Positions 39,703-50,700 are shown, counted from the stretch's first letter. The stretch is DNA of 64,000 nucleotides from Eutreptiella sp. 'Long Island Sound 2002' (GCA_964036045.1 OZ038381.1:154026352-154090351); one strand, 5' to 3'. Numbers and translations: made by a program. The notes: a model not told the origin generated them from the sequence alone.

Positions 39703-40234
39703 CTGAGAATGCAGAACGACGTTGACGGATCGGTACAATGTCATTGTGCACGGCAGTAAACACACGGCACCGGGCACAGCAGCAGGAAACACCAGCAGCA
39801 ACGGCAACGGCAACGGCAGCGGACAGCAGTATCAATAGCTGCAGCAGAAACAACAGCACAATCAACTGCACAGCAGCAGGAACGAGAACAGTAAAAGCAG
39901 CAACAGCAGCTTAACCAGAAGCAACACCAACACCGACCGCAACACCAACAGCAGAAGTACCAGCCCTACCAACCGCAGCAGCAGAAACAGCAGTCGCAGC
40001 GGCAGCAATTCTGGCACAACAGTAATAGCCACAGCGACCGCAGGCACAGCACCAGCAAAATCAGCGTCAGCAGAGAAGCAACAATGACAGCAGCAGCAGC
40101 AGGAGTGGCAGCAGGAGCAGCAGCAGTTGCCGCAATACTAATATCAGCCAAACGAGCAGCAGCAGCAGCAGCAACGGCAGTGGTTGCAGGACCGATGGGG
40201 CTCGAGAGGCAAAACTAGAAATAGATATTGATAC
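39703..40234 (-). other. Intron with a long imperfect CAG/CTG-rich tract
   Basis: A 532-bp intron lies between FN3 exons, bounded by GTATCA and TTCTCAG. About 39775-40195 is an imperfect CAG/AAC triplet tract on the plus strand (CTG/GTT on the gene strand). It gives Leu-rich or Ala/Cys-rich open frames that I treat as artefacts of the triplet repeat. Skipping it joins the flanking exons in phase inside one FN3 domain. Confidence 0.55.
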
Positions 40235-40458
40235 CGTTGTTGGGTTGCCCCATACAATCCCTCAGAAGGTGTTGCACATGGAGCTCGAAGGCCTTGGCGG
40301 TGGAGCACCACTGCATCACTGCAAAGTCAGACCCCACGTCGCGCACATGTACGTCTGTGAGTTTGTGCGCCGACTGCAGCACCAAGGGCCGGATGGCGGA
40401 GCTGACCTCGCGCACTAACCAACGCCAGTGCTGATCCGTGGTGGCCGCGTCTTCGATA
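40235..40458 (-). CDS. FN3-repeat protein, exon (linker plus first half of an FN3 domain)
   Basis: A clear acceptor (AAATTTGCAG, AG at 40460-40459) and donor (AACG|GTATCA at 40235/40234) bound 224 bp. The translation runs IEDAATTDQHWRWLVREV, then SSAIRPLVLQSAHKL, then TDVHVRDVGSDFAVMQWCST and AKAFELHVQHLLRDCMGQPN. DFAVMQWC is the B strand with the locus's Trp-Cys signature, and FELHVQHL is the C strand. Its first base completes a Ser codon begun by exon 41909-42297 (phase 2), and its last base starts the Glu codon finished in exon 39542-39702. Two independent phase matches make this the best supported exon of the set. Confidence 0.68.
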
Positions 40459-41908
40459 CTGCAAATTTGGGGGAAAGATGGGGTGTCTGGGAAGCACGCC
40501 TTTGGGGAGACGTCGGGGAGGGCTGGAGGGGCAGGATGCAGTCAGGTAGGGAAACCCACACTCATCGCCCTGGGTCCCGTCCGCTTTGGGGTTGCCATGG
40601 ACCACGCCAAACAAATGGAAGAGTCTGTCCCTAACAAGGCTCCGTGGGACGCATGATGCAGAACACATGGAAAAACGCTGAAGGTCAAGGTCTGTTGCTT
40701 TGTTGGCCCTGCGGCGCAATGTCATGATGTGAGACATCACTGCGGTTGGTCCCTGCAGCCTCAGGTTTAGGGTGTACCGTGTCTCCCCCCCCCCCCGCCC
40801 TCTGCTCGCTGCATCCGCACCCACCTCACTGTCACTCCCTGCCACTGCCCTCCCTCCCTAATCGCAAGCAGAACTCGTGTCGTAGTCTCACAATACGCTG
40901 GTGTTCTCGGGGAGGCCTGTGCGCGCCGCTGCCACCCCACCCCCCACCAAGTGCAACGTGCATGGGACTGTGTAGACATGTTTGGCGGTGGTTCGTGGGC
41001 TCGTTGTTTTGAGTGAAGCGACAGCAGAACGATGTGTCACGGAAATCGTCGGAGCCGAAGGTCGCGCTTAGAAATCGAGGCACGTCGGTGACGTCATGAG
41101 ATCTGCCTTGTTTAAAAGACGGGCTCAAACCCAGCCCCCCCCTCCCCGCACAGAGGCGCTGTCACAAGTACAGTTTCCCTGGGGGCTTCTACACAACAAA
41201 GCCCTGGTTCAGGGACGGCTCGTTGTTTTCTGCCGGAACGCCCCCTCCCCCTCGTGCTCGGGAGGCAGGTCCCCTCAGTGTGACAGACACCAGCAGTTTG
41301 GGTGTGTTTCTTGATCGGGACCGCTCCCGGTGTGGGACACGGGGCTGATGAGGCGACAGGTATGCCCTCAGGGCGCGGTACCCCCGTTGGCCATGTCTGG
41401 CCCCACGGAACTTCACTGCGGCTCCCCACCAACAAATACCCAGCGGCCCATGCGGCGCCGTAGGCGTGGGCCTGGACTAAGGCGCATCATGTCTTTTCAC
41501 GCGCCCACCCCCTCCATCAGGCACTACACACCGGGAGGTCGGCCGGTTCACTGCCAACATCAGCCGCGGGCAGTCAGTGCCGAATGACATCGGATAACAC
41601 AACTTCACTCTCCCCCCTCCCCTTCTCTGTCTGTCTGTCTGTCTCTCAGTAGTAAGTGAAACCCTGCCCCAAACCCCTGATGCTGCGGCGAAGGCGGGGG
41701 GTGGGGGGAAGAAAAACCTGCTGATCTCCTGCCAGTCTGCTGCCGGCCGTCGCGAAAGAACAATGTGCTAGCCCCTCGTCGATAACCTGCTCCCTCCCCT
41801 GCCAAGGCACATGCAGTCCAACTCAGCAGCACGGCACCCCTGCGAGCGAGGGCATGGCAGAGGCCAAGACCGTGGAATGCAAAGCGGGATCATCTGCACA
41901 CAACAGAC
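40459..41908 (-). other. Probable intron, 1.45 kb
   Basis: This lies between the donor CAG|GTCTGT at 41908 and the acceptor at 40459. It holds a C run near 40787-40797, a CTGT tetranucleotide tract near 41626-41645 and several G/C runs. Short open frames are present on both strands; none shows an FN3-like or other motif. Additional small exons cannot be excluded. Confidence 0.4.
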
Positions 41909-42297
41909 CTGGCCACACAAGAGTAGCTCAGGACGAGATGTGGGTCACACAATGCCGAGTCCATGGGGATGTGCACCGCACAGCCGTCGAGGTGGGTGCC
42001 GCGCTCGGAGCAGTACATGTGCCCGTTGGGATCCCGTACCTCATACCGGACCTCCAAGCCATGCAACTGGGAGCCATCCTGGCATGGCACCAGAAAACTC
42101 TTGTTGGCAGGCAGGCAGACAACGACGCTATTGCCACGGTATTCCACTGCAGACGATTGGTGGGTAATGGGGTCACAAAGGTGACCTGCAACTACAATTG
42201 ATGAGGCTGGGGGGACGGTGTCATAGGGCCACGAAAAAGTTGCAGAAGACTGCAGGATCTTGCACTTCTCAGGAGATGCACACAAGTCTGCGTCGTT
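41909..42297 (-). CDS. FN3-repeat protein, exon with a Cys-rich region
   Basis: The segment is bounded by an acceptor (TTGCTGACAG, AG at 42299-42298) and a donor (GGCCAG|GTCTGT at 41909/41908). It is 389 bp, begins in phase 0 and ends in phase 2, which fits the next exon exactly. It reads NDADLCASPEKCKILQ, then SSATFSWPYDTVPPASSIVV, with later segments LEVRYEVRDPNGHMYC and LDGCAVHIP. It is rich in Cys (about nine). A strand-like FSW resembles an FN3 B strand, but I cannot assign the whole exon to FN3; it could be a diverged beta-sandwich domain. The role is unknown. Confidence 0.5.
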
Positions 42298-42347
42298 CTG
42301 TCAGCAATAGACTGCCAAACGCTTCACAGCAGCTGTTCGAATAATAC

Positions 42348-42575
42348 CAGGAACTCATGCGGACATGGCAAATGCCCCATACGGACCTGATGTATTCCCT
42401 GCCCCCAGGCCCTTGTGCACTCCTTTTTTAAGACCCCATCGGCAGTGCAGTGGACAGCCCGCAGGCGAAGTACTGGGCACCATTGACAAAAAGGAAAAAC
42501 ACAGGAAGAATGCAGGAGCGGAATGGGCGACAGGAGGGATGTGAGCCGGTGATATCGCAGGTGGCTGTTCAGGGT
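42348..42575 (-). CDS. FN3-repeat protein, exon with one FN3-like domain
   Basis: The acceptor is strong (TTTGCTTTGCAG, AG at 42577-42576). The donor is weaker (TTCCTG|GTATTA at 42348/42347) and gives a 50-bp intron before the next exon. Seventy-six codons in phase 0 contain CVFPFCQWCPVLRLRAVHC and later VRMGHLPCPHEFL. These match the B/C strands (QWC) and the Leu-Pro turn of the domains at 40235-40458 and 39542-39702 (VHVGNLLPCSLYE). Another frame is open through the same stretch, so the frame was chosen by this similarity. Confidence 0.48.
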
Positions 42576-42868
42576 CTGCAAAGCAAACTAGTAAATGAAA
42601 AGTGGTCAGGGCGGGCGCCATGAGCTTGGGATCCCCACGCACGTTTTTCCTGCATGTCAAATGCAGAAGGACTATGGACCGTGTCATGTGCAATAGCGAG
42701 CGCAATGTTTTGGTGTCAGAGTGTAGTCCAGAGCGGGGGGACCTCAAATTGGCGCAAATGATCTGCAGCACAAAACGTACGGGGCTCTGTTTTCGGCAAG
42801 ACGAGAAAATCGCGCCCAGGCCCCTGCAGCTTCTTCGTTGCGGCAAAATCGTGCAATGGCTTTTTGTG

Positions 42869-43056
42869 TCACCACTGCAAATTCAACTGCCTTTGCAATC
42901 CCACCACGAAAAAAACAGTTTGGTTGACAGGACCACTAGGCTCTTTCAGGGAGTACACACATTGCTGGGAACACCAAATCATAGGAACCGCAGACCCCGT
43001 TTGGCATATCTTTGTTGTTCCAGGACGAAATTGCCCAGGGACTTGCCACACATGCT
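42869..43056 (-). CDS. FN3-repeat protein, candidate exon
   Basis: An acceptor-like CCTGTCTCAG precedes 43056. The two leading bases complete a Glu codon with the one base left by exon 43867-44257, so the phase matches. The translation includes HVWQVPGQFRPGTTK, then ICQTGSAVPMIWCSQQCVYS, with a Trp-Cys pair like the other domains. The end is not resolved: the frame stops at 42869 and the true donor must lie before it, possibly within the run encoding VFFVVG. The foldback element 43073-43473 ends only 16 bp upstream of the acceptor. Confidence 0.4.
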
Positions 43057-43072
43057 CTGAGACAGGGGCAAC

Positions 43073-43473
43073 CGGGCTAGCAATTGAGGGGGCGGGGGGG
43101 TCGATAGAGCCCCCTGGCTAGACCCCCCCCTCCCCCAAAAAGGGCTCAATTGACAGGACCCCCAAAATCCTACCGAGACTGACCCCCGGGCCTCAGAGGT
43201 GACCCAGACCCCAAACTCGACAAAAAATGAAAATGGAATTTTTGGAATCAGCGCGTCGAGAGTGTTTAGAAAAGTCATCATTTGCAATACATTCGGTGAA
43301 AAAAAAAATTGACCAATTTTAATGCTCAAAAAAATTTTCGGCGCCTTCCACGCCAGAATTCATAATAACTGATTAATGGTGCCTGTCAATTGAGCCCTTT
43401 TCCCAAACCTCCCCCCCCCCCAGATTTTGGGGGCTCCATTGACCCCCCCCCCCACCCCTCACTTGCAAGCCCG
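43073..43473. mobile_element. MITE-like foldback element with about 90-bp imperfect terminal inverted repeats
   Basis: A perfect 20-bp inverted pair (AAAAGGGCTCAATTGACAGG at 43138-43157, its reverse complement at 43382-43401) sits at the inner ends. The match continues outward with mismatches through GGGGGGTC-AT-GAGCCCCC to CGGGCT-GCAA-TGAGGGG at the outer ends. The 220-bp centre is AT-rich and has no open frame of interest. These are features of a non-autonomous foldback DNA element. No target-site duplication could be defined because the outer flanks are also partly similar. It lies in the intron between exons 43867-44257 and 42869-43056. Confidence 0.65.
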
Positions 43474-43866
43474 ACAAGCCCAGCAAGTGCCCCACCCTTG
43501 ATTTCCCGACTCCCAATGGTCCCACGGCAGGTGCACAGATGGTGTCCAGTAGCACAAACACTTCACAGAACGCCCGCGTGAAAGCATGAACACGTCAGAC
43601 CGTGAAAAGCCCCTTCGCTGGGGGCCCATAGGGGACTCTTTGCCCGGCGGACGGCCTGGGCGCTGCTTCTGGACAAATGCCCCGAACTTCAGCCCCGTAT
43701 CCGCCCCACCCATACAGAAGCCCCCAAGCAGGCCAGTACTGTGGAGGGGAGGCTGTAGGGGGGCCCTTTCAGGCGGTTTGAGATGCCCCCATCCCCCCGA
43801 CATTCAAATGGGACACGCACCACAACCGGATCCCGATCACCCCCAACGCTCACAGGCAATTCACAC

Positions 43867-44257
43867 CTGAGGGGGTAGGGGGCACCGCAGGGGCCGTCAA
43901 GACTGTGAACCCAAGGCCACTGTCCTCAGTGCCCTCGGCACTCAGCTGGAAGTGGTACGCGGTGAGCGGCTGCAGGCTGGCCAGCCGTACACGGGGCTCG
44001 CTGAGGGAGAGATCAACCTCCAGCCGAGCCCCTGGGCCGCAGTCCTCTGCAATGTTGGTCCCCGTTGCCGCGCGCTGCAGCCCCCGTGGACAGCATGGAT
44101 CGGAAGTTACCACCAACCGAAAGCGTTCCGCACAGGCCTCCCACTGCACATTGATCATTGTATCCGTCACCTCAATGATCTTGGGTTGTGTGATGCTACT
44201 GTACTGGTCACGAAGGGACCCAGCACTCACGCCAGAACGGGAGCCCAGCCTATCCAC
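43867..44257 (-). CDS. FN3-repeat protein, exon with a complete FN3 domain
   Basis: The acceptor is CCCTTGTGCACGCAG (AG at 44259-44258) and the donor CCTCAG|GTGTGA at 43867/43866. After a short linker the domain reads ITQPKIIEVTDTMINVQWEA, then CAERFRLVV, then RVRLASLQPLTAYHFQLSAE and finally FTVLTAPAVPPTPS. The A strand, the B-strand Trp (followed by Cys two residues later), the C strand, the Leu-x-Pro turn with its Tyr corner and the proline-rich exit are all in FN3 order. The exon ends in phase 1, which fits exon 42869-43056. Confidence 0.65.
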
Positions 44258-44326
44258 CTGCGTGCACAAGGGGGCTACATCGCACAGTGCGTCACAAAAG
44301 GCACGCTGCAGCACATGCGCACTTAC

Positions 44327-44429
44327 GCTGGGAACAACGTGTGCACGCGTGTCCCAGACCAGCCCGTCAGTCTGCAGCCTGAAGGCGAGCAGTAGGGGAA
44401 CGGCTTGCAGTGGCTGATGCGCTCCCTTT
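44327..44429 (-). CDS. FN3-repeat protein, candidate short exon
   Basis: A consensus donor (AGC|GTAAGT at 44327/44326) follows an open stretch ending PLLLAFRLQTDGLVWDTR then AHVVPS, phase 0, matching the phase of the next exon. The preceding CATTCTCCAG (AG at 44431-44430) could be the acceptor. The intron to the next exon would be 69 bp and is itself free of stops in this frame, so retention is also possible. No earlier exon was found before 44928. Confidence 0.33.
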
Positions 44430-44927
44430 CTGGAGAATGCCAATGAACACCTGGACATCTTCCAGGTGACATGTTGTCTGAGTTGCTATTGTGCTTGTTT
44501 TTGTTGTTCTCATTTGTGTGCGGGTGTGTCGGCGCAGAGAATTCTGGTATTGCACTCAGATACTTCTCTGAACCCATTCTCGGTCGGACAGGATGTTACG
44601 GACTGCAGTGGTGGAACAAGACCAAATCCCCCTAGAAGCACAGAACAGTGCAAATAGCAGTAAAATCCACAACGCTGAAATGTGTGGTGTTTGAGTGTCC
44701 GATGACTCTCGTCACTAGATATTCAAGTGATGGGACAAGGCGCAAAAGAGGACAGTGGCATGGGCATCTTTGTACAAGGACGCACAATGGCTGCAACGTA
44801 TCCAGCTTCTAGAGCCTCCACTTCATCCATCCTTAACCTCCCAGCCACCTATCCTCTAACGAGCCCTCCCACCAATGCATTGCCATACCGCCAAGGACCA
44901 TTAGGTATACACTACCAAAGTGTTGCG
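44430..44927. other. Gap without a recognised gene
   Basis: There are no long frames, repeats or RNA-like structures. A T-rich stretch on the plus strand near 44490-44520 (A-rich on the gene strand) lies upstream of the first candidate FN3 exon. I see no definable promoter. Confidence 0.4.
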
Positions 44928-45363
44928 GAGCAGTGGGCAATGGATCTTTTTTAGTACACCGCCATGCTGATGGGGAGCAGTGGGCGGTGATCTTCTTTTG
45001 TACACTGCCACACTTTCGCAGAGCAGTAGGCTTTGGGCACTGGGCCTCCTTCAGTACACTGCCACACTACTATGGAGCAATGGGCAGTTGATCTCCTTCT
45101 ATACAGTGCCACTTTGCTGGGGAGTAGTGGGCCGTGGGCCTCCTTCAATACATTGCTATATTGCTGGGAGCAAGGGACAGTGGCTCTCCTCCAGTGCATT
45201 GCCACACTGCTGGGGAGCGCTGGGTAGTGGATCCCCTTCCGTACACAGCCCCTTTGCTGGGGAGTAGTGGGAAGATCGCAGTGGGCCTCCTTCAGTACAC
45301 CGCCACACTGCTGGGAAGCAGTGGGTCGTAGCACTCCTTTAATGCACTGCCACACTGATGGGG
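44928..45363 (+). repeat. Small 47-bp-type minisatellite (array A, about 9 units)
   Basis: Nine units of roughly 46-54 bp run head to tail. Shared landmarks are AGCAGTGGGCAGTGG, then CTCCTTCAGTACA, then CTGCCACACTGCTGGGG. Units differ at many positions, so this is an old array. Each unit contains GGCAGTG and CACTGCC, which can pair as a short hairpin. It is the reverse-complement relative of array B at 47713-51650. Confidence 0.8.
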
Positions 45364-46690
45364 CGGGATCGGGTAGCGGGCCTCCGCACACGTCCTCCTC
45401 ACCTTCCTCCCCACCCCACATGCAGCACATGTTTTACATGGATGTTTTGTTGCATTGTGTTGTGTCGTGACACAATGCCACAGTGTGGGCAGCTACGTGC
45501 AAGCAGATTGGAGGGTGCTTATTGGGCACGTTTGCTACCTTCGTTTGTGCCTGGCCATGTGTTGTGCCTGCTTACACTGTGCAAAAGGCGTACCATTTTA
45601 CGCTCGCTGGTGCCTGCGGTGTAAGACCCTAGCAAAACGCATCCTTTCTGGAATTGAATTATGGAGTCCTAGGTGCACTCCAAATACCGTCAGCAGCCCT
45701 GCGTTGTTAACTCTCAACACGCCGCGCACGCCAGAATTGACTATGTCCAGCCACCTATGGGAGGTGCAGTCAGGCAAGGCCCGGGGTCCAGACCTCCGCC
45801 TACGTGAGGCGGACGTCTGCATAGACATAACCTGGTACCGCCCGATCGTCCGTTCAACATGCATGCGTCCCGCTCTTCAAAGTATCCGTGACCGTACCGG
45901 CTGTGAGCAACCTGCTCACTCCATAATCGTATTCATGCCTCAGCTTATCCGGCGTACCCGGCTCTCACGGCATAACGAGCGTACCCACCGTACCCAGAGT
46001 GCACAAGTGCAACACCCAAATGAATGTGTCTCGGCTCCCTAACGGTACATGCGACAAAGGGAATCACTCCCTAAAATACACGGCCCAGCAAGCTCCCCAC
46101 CACCAACTGCGAGGGCTCATAGCGCACGTCTACCCCCAACCCCCACGTGATGCATGCACATGCATCTCCCGGCAGCACGCCCATGCTACACATCCCAGAA
46201 TGTACACCGGGAAAGAACGTGGGTGATCTGGCACAGAGAAATGAATCCACACACCCACCGTTGCAAGCGAAGCGAAACCGACATCAAGATCATGGTGTGT
46301 CTAGAGCTGCAACAGCCAGCAAATGTACAGAAAATTATCCCACCAGAAAATGAACTGATGCAAAACACAGACCATGTAAACTGCCCGTGCGGTTCCAGTC
46401 CACAATCGAACCCGCACTCACTGCGGCCTTGTCCGAGTCCGCCGGAATTTAGCAAGAACGATTGTTTCCTCGATGAACTGGAGTACTGTCACAAAACTTA
46501 CTGAGTCCCGATGAATCTCTTTTATCCAGCTGGTGCCTACGACTTGCCGTTCTCCCATGCACCTACCAATCCCGCAAAACGTCATCTACATGCCAGGGCG
46601 GGACAGGATAGGACACAACAGAACGGCACAAGGCAAAACACAACAAAAGGGCGCAGTACAACACAGAAGAGAACCGAAGAGACCAAAACC
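45364..46690. other. Stretch with no confident gene
   Basis: The longest frame (plus, 45455-46042) begins at a TTG, is Cys/Arg/Thr-rich, lacks any domain I recognise and has no splice context to support it. From 46600 to 46690 the plus strand becomes A-rich with short CACAAC-like words. Nothing else stands out. Confidence 0.4.
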
Positions 46691-46697
46691 ATGCAAG

Positions 46698-46782
46698 GCT
46701 AGGTCAAGATCAGGGCTAGGGTTGGGGTAAGGGTCACAGTTATGGCTAGGGTGAGAATCAGGGTAAGGGTTAGGGGAGAGGG
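46698..46782 (+). repeat. Degenerate telomere-like interstitial repeats
   Basis: Words such as GGCTAGGGTTGGGGTAAGGG, GGCTAGGGTGAG and GGGTAAGGGTTAGGGG follow one another in about 85 bp. They resemble TTAGGG- or TTTAGGG-type telomere repeats, but are interrupted and impure. This could be a scar of an old internal telomere insertion, or just a G-rich simple repeat. Confidence 0.4.
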
Positions 46783-46836
46783 GGGGAAAGAACGGGTCAG
46801 CACCGGCTGTACGCAGCTCACGACCATGAATGGCGT

Positions 46837-47712
46837 CAGCCATCAGAAAGCACAGATTCCCTCATTAAGCGTACTTGAACCACATGCCCTAATGAATGCC
46901 CAACAGAATTGGAACAGAGCCAGATGTGGACAACCGGCTCTCTCTTACCGTAACTGAATTCAGACAATACAGATCTGCCCTCCCAACAACGTACTTATGA
47001 AAGCCAAAACGAACAACCAACCAGAAGTATGGTCATCACTGCCCATTCTCAGTGCTCACCCTGCCTTAAGAAGAGTGATGTCAGCCATCACAAGGCACGG
47101 ACCTCCTCTCCATGCGTACTTGAACCTTGTGCCCCCAATGAAAGTCCGACAGAGCCGGAACTGCGCTAGCTGTGACCAACCGGCTCCCCATTCTCTTATC
47201 TAAATTTAGACAACACAAATCCGCCTTCCCAGCAGATGCCCTCATGAAAACCAACATGACCAACCAATTTAAAGTATGGTCATCCCTGCCCTATCTCAAC
47301 GCACACTCAGACATAGGAACAACGATGTCCTCAGCAGGATACCCGTTGGTATGCAAACAGTTGACTCCAATCACCCAAACCCAAGAAAGAACTGCAGAAC
47401 ACTGAAAACCCTCAAGTCTCAAAGTCCCTACCACCCGTGTCATTCCGAATGCAAAGTAGCATCCGTCATCAGGTCTGTGATCGGATAGCACAAACCTCCT
47501 CTTAATGCGTACCTAAATCCAGAGCCCAAATGAAAGCCCGACAAATGTGGTGTGGTGCTAGTTGTGGGAACTTGCTCTCCCTTACCGCATCAGAATGCAA
47601 ACTACATAGATCCTTCTCCCGAGCGAATGCCCCGATGAAAGCCCACATGCACAACCTACCAAAAATATGGCGATCTCTGCCCTATCTCGTTGATCAGCCA
47701 GACGCAAGAACA
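46837..47712 (+). repeat. Diverged tandem repeat, unit about 245 bp, three copies
   Basis: Copy 1 starts at 46837 (CAGCCATCAGAAAGCAC) and copy 2 at 47082 (CAGCCATCACAAGGCAC), exactly 245 bp apart. Both continue with GCGTACTTGAACC, then CAACCGGCTC, then ACCAACCA and AGTATGGTCATC. A third, more diverged copy begins near 47465 after about 130 bp of extra sequence and shares TAATGCGTACCTAAATCC and ATATGGCGATCTCTGCC. No coding function is seen. Confidence 0.65.
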
Positions 47713-50700
47713 GTGAGGCAGTGCGTTGCAGGAGTTCCACTACCCAGTGCCCCCGGGCAGTGAGGCTGTGTATTGTAGGAGTTGCACTGCCCACTGCCCC
47801 CAGGCAGTGAGGCAGTGCGTTGCAGGAGTTGCACTACCCACTGCCCCCAGGCAGTGAGGCTGTGTATTGCAGAAGTTGCACTGCCCACTGCCCCCAAGCA
47901 GTGAGGCAGTGCGTTGCAGGAGTTGCACTGCCCGCTGCCCCCATGCAGTAAGGCTGTGTATTGCAGGAGTTGTACTGCCCACTGCCCCTAGGCAGTGTGG
48001 CAGTGCATTGCAGGAGTGCCGCTCTTTAGACAGCAACCGCCTCCTGGGCATGACTCCCCGTCCCCCCTGCTGCAGTGCGGCAGTGTATTGCAGGGTTTGC
48101 ACCACCCACTGCCCCCAGGCAGTGAGGCAGTGCATGCCATGAGTTCCACTGCCCACCGCGCCCAAGCAGTGTGGCAGTGCATTGCAGGAGTTCCGCTCTT
48201 TGGGCAGTGACAGCCTCCTGGGCAGCACTCCCCGTCCTGGGAGTTGGTGGGCCCGCGCATTGCAAGAGTTCCACTGCCCACCGCCCTCAGGCGGTGTGGC
48301 AGTGCGTTGCAGGAGTTGCATGGCCCACTACCCCATGGTAGTGAGGCAGTGTATTGCAGGAGGTCCACTGCCCACTGCCCCCACAGCAACCGCCTCCTGG
48401 GCAGGACTCCCCGTCCCCCATGCTGCAGTGAGGCATTGTATTGCACGAATTGCACTGCCCACTGCCCCCAGGCAGTGAGGCAGTGCATGCCATGAGTTCC
48501 ACTGCCCACTGCGCCCAAGCAGTGTGGCAATGCATTTCAGGAGTTCGCTCTTTGGGCAACGACAGCCTCTTGGGCAGCACTCCCCGTCCTGGGAGTTGGT
48601 GGGCCCGCGCATTGCAAGAGTTCCACTGCCCACCACCCCTAGGCGGTGTGGCAGTGCGTTGCAGGAGTTGCATGGCCCACTGCCCCCAGGTAGTGAGGCA
48701 GTTCGCATTTGGCAATGCATTTCAGGAGTTCGCTCTTTGGGCAACGACAGCCTCCTGGGCAGCACTCCCCGTCCTGGGAGTTGGTGGGCCCGCGCATTGG
48801 AGGAGGTCCACTGCCCACTGCCCCTAGGCAGTGAGGCAGTGCATGACATGAGTTCCATTGCCCACTACGCCCAAGCAGCGTGGCGGTGCATTGCAGGAGT
48901 TCCGCTCTGAAGGCAGTGAGCGCCTCCTGGGCAGGACTCCCCGTCCCGGTGGGCCCACGCATTGCAAGAGAGCCACTGCCCACCGCCCCCAGGCAGTGAG
49001 GCAGTGCATTGTAGGAGTTGCACAACCCACTACCCCCAAGCAGTGAAGCAATACGTAGCAGGAGTTCCACCGCCCTCTGCCCCCACGCAGTGAGGCAGCG
49101 CATGACAAGAGTTCCACCGCCCACTGCCACAGGCAGTGTGGCAGTGCATTGCAGGAGTTCCGCTCTTAAGGCATCCACCGCCTCTTGGGCATGACTTCCC
49201 CCCAGTTGGTGGGCCGCGCATTGCAGAAGTTCCACTGCCCGCGGCCCCCAGGCGGTGTGGCAGTGCATTGGAGGAGTTGCACTGCCCACTGCCCCCAGGC
49301 AATGAGGCAGTGCGTTGCAGAGATTCCACTGCCCAGTGCCCCCAGGCAGTGAGGCAATGCATTGTAGGAGTTCCACTACCCATTGCCCGAGGCAGTGAGG
49401 CAATGCATTGCAGGAGTCCCACTGCCCACTGCCCCCAGGCCGTGAGGCAGTGCATTGCAGGAATTGCACTGCCTAGTACCCCGAGGCCAGCTGGTGGGCC
49501 CGCGCATTGCACGAGTTGCACTGCCCACTGCCCCCAGGCAGTGTGGCCCACTGCCCCCAGGCAGTGTGGCAGTGCATTGCACGAGTTGCACGGCCCACTG
49601 CCCCCAGGCAGTGAGGCTGTGCATTGCAGGAGTTGCACTGCCCACTGCCCCAAGGCAGTGTGGCAGTGCATGACAGCAGTTCCACTGCCCACTGCCCCTG
49701 AGTAGTGTGGCAGTGCATGACAGGAGTTTCACTGCCCACTGCCCCCAGGCAATGGGGCACTGCATTACAGGAGTGGCATGGCCCACTGCCCCCAGGCAGT
49801 GTGGCAGTGCCTTGCAGTAGTACCGCTCTTTAGGCAGTGACCGCCTCCTAGCCATGACTCGCCGTCCCCCCAGCTAGTGGGCCCGCGCATTGCAGGAGTT
49901 CCACTGCCCACCGCCCCCAGGCGGTTTGGCAGTGCATAGCAGGAGTTGCATTGCCCACTACCCCCGGCGGTGAGACAGTGCATTGCAGGAGTTGCATTGC
50001 CCACTGCCCCCGGACAGTAAGGTAGTGCATTGCACGAGTTCAACTACGCACCACCCCCGGGCAGCAAAGCAATGCATAGGAGGAGTTCCACTGCCCACTG
50101 CCCCCAGTCAGTGTGGCTGTGCAATGCAGGAATTGCACTGCCAACTGCCCCGAGGCAGGGAGGCAGTGCATTGCAGGGAATGCACTACCCACTGCACGCA
50201 AGCAGTGTAGCAGTGCATTGCATGAGTTCCGCTCTTAAGGCAGCGACCGCCTCCTGGGCAGTCTTCCTCGTCCCCCCAGCTGGTGGGCCCGTGCATTGCA
50301 GGAGTTCCACTGCCCATTGCCCCCAGGCGGTGTGGCAGTACGTTGCATGAGTTGCACTGCCCACTGCCCCCGGGCGGTGAGACAGTGTGCTGCAGGAGGT
50401 GCACTGCCCACTGCCCCCGGCAGTAAGGCAGTGCATTGCAGGAGTTCCACTACGCACCGCCCCCTGGCAGTAAGGCAATGCATAGCAAGTAAGGCAAGGC
50501 ATAGCAGGAGTCGCACTGCCCACTGCCCCTGGGCAGTGTGGCAGTGCTTGACAGGAGTTCCATTGCCCACTGCCCCTAGTCGGTGAGGCACTGCAATGCA
50601 GGAGTTGCACCGCCCACTGCCGCGAGGCACTGAGGCAGTGCATTGCAGGGAATGCATTGCCCACTGCACCCAAGCAGTGGCAGTGCATTGCATGAGTTCC

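Noticed and set aside
39710-40200. Leu-rich membrane segment encoded by the CTG-rich tract
   Set aside because: The tract lies in an intron whose removal joins two halves of an FN3 domain in phase; the Leu-rich frame is a triplet-repeat artefact.
41854-42201. Plus-strand ORFs opposite the Cys-rich exon
   Set aside because: Shadow frames; the minus strand has matching splice sites and phase with its neighbours.
45455-46042. Plus-strand 195-codon ORF, Cys- and Arg-rich
   Set aside because: It has a TTG start, no recognisable domain, no splice or promoter context and chance-level length in GC-rich DNA.
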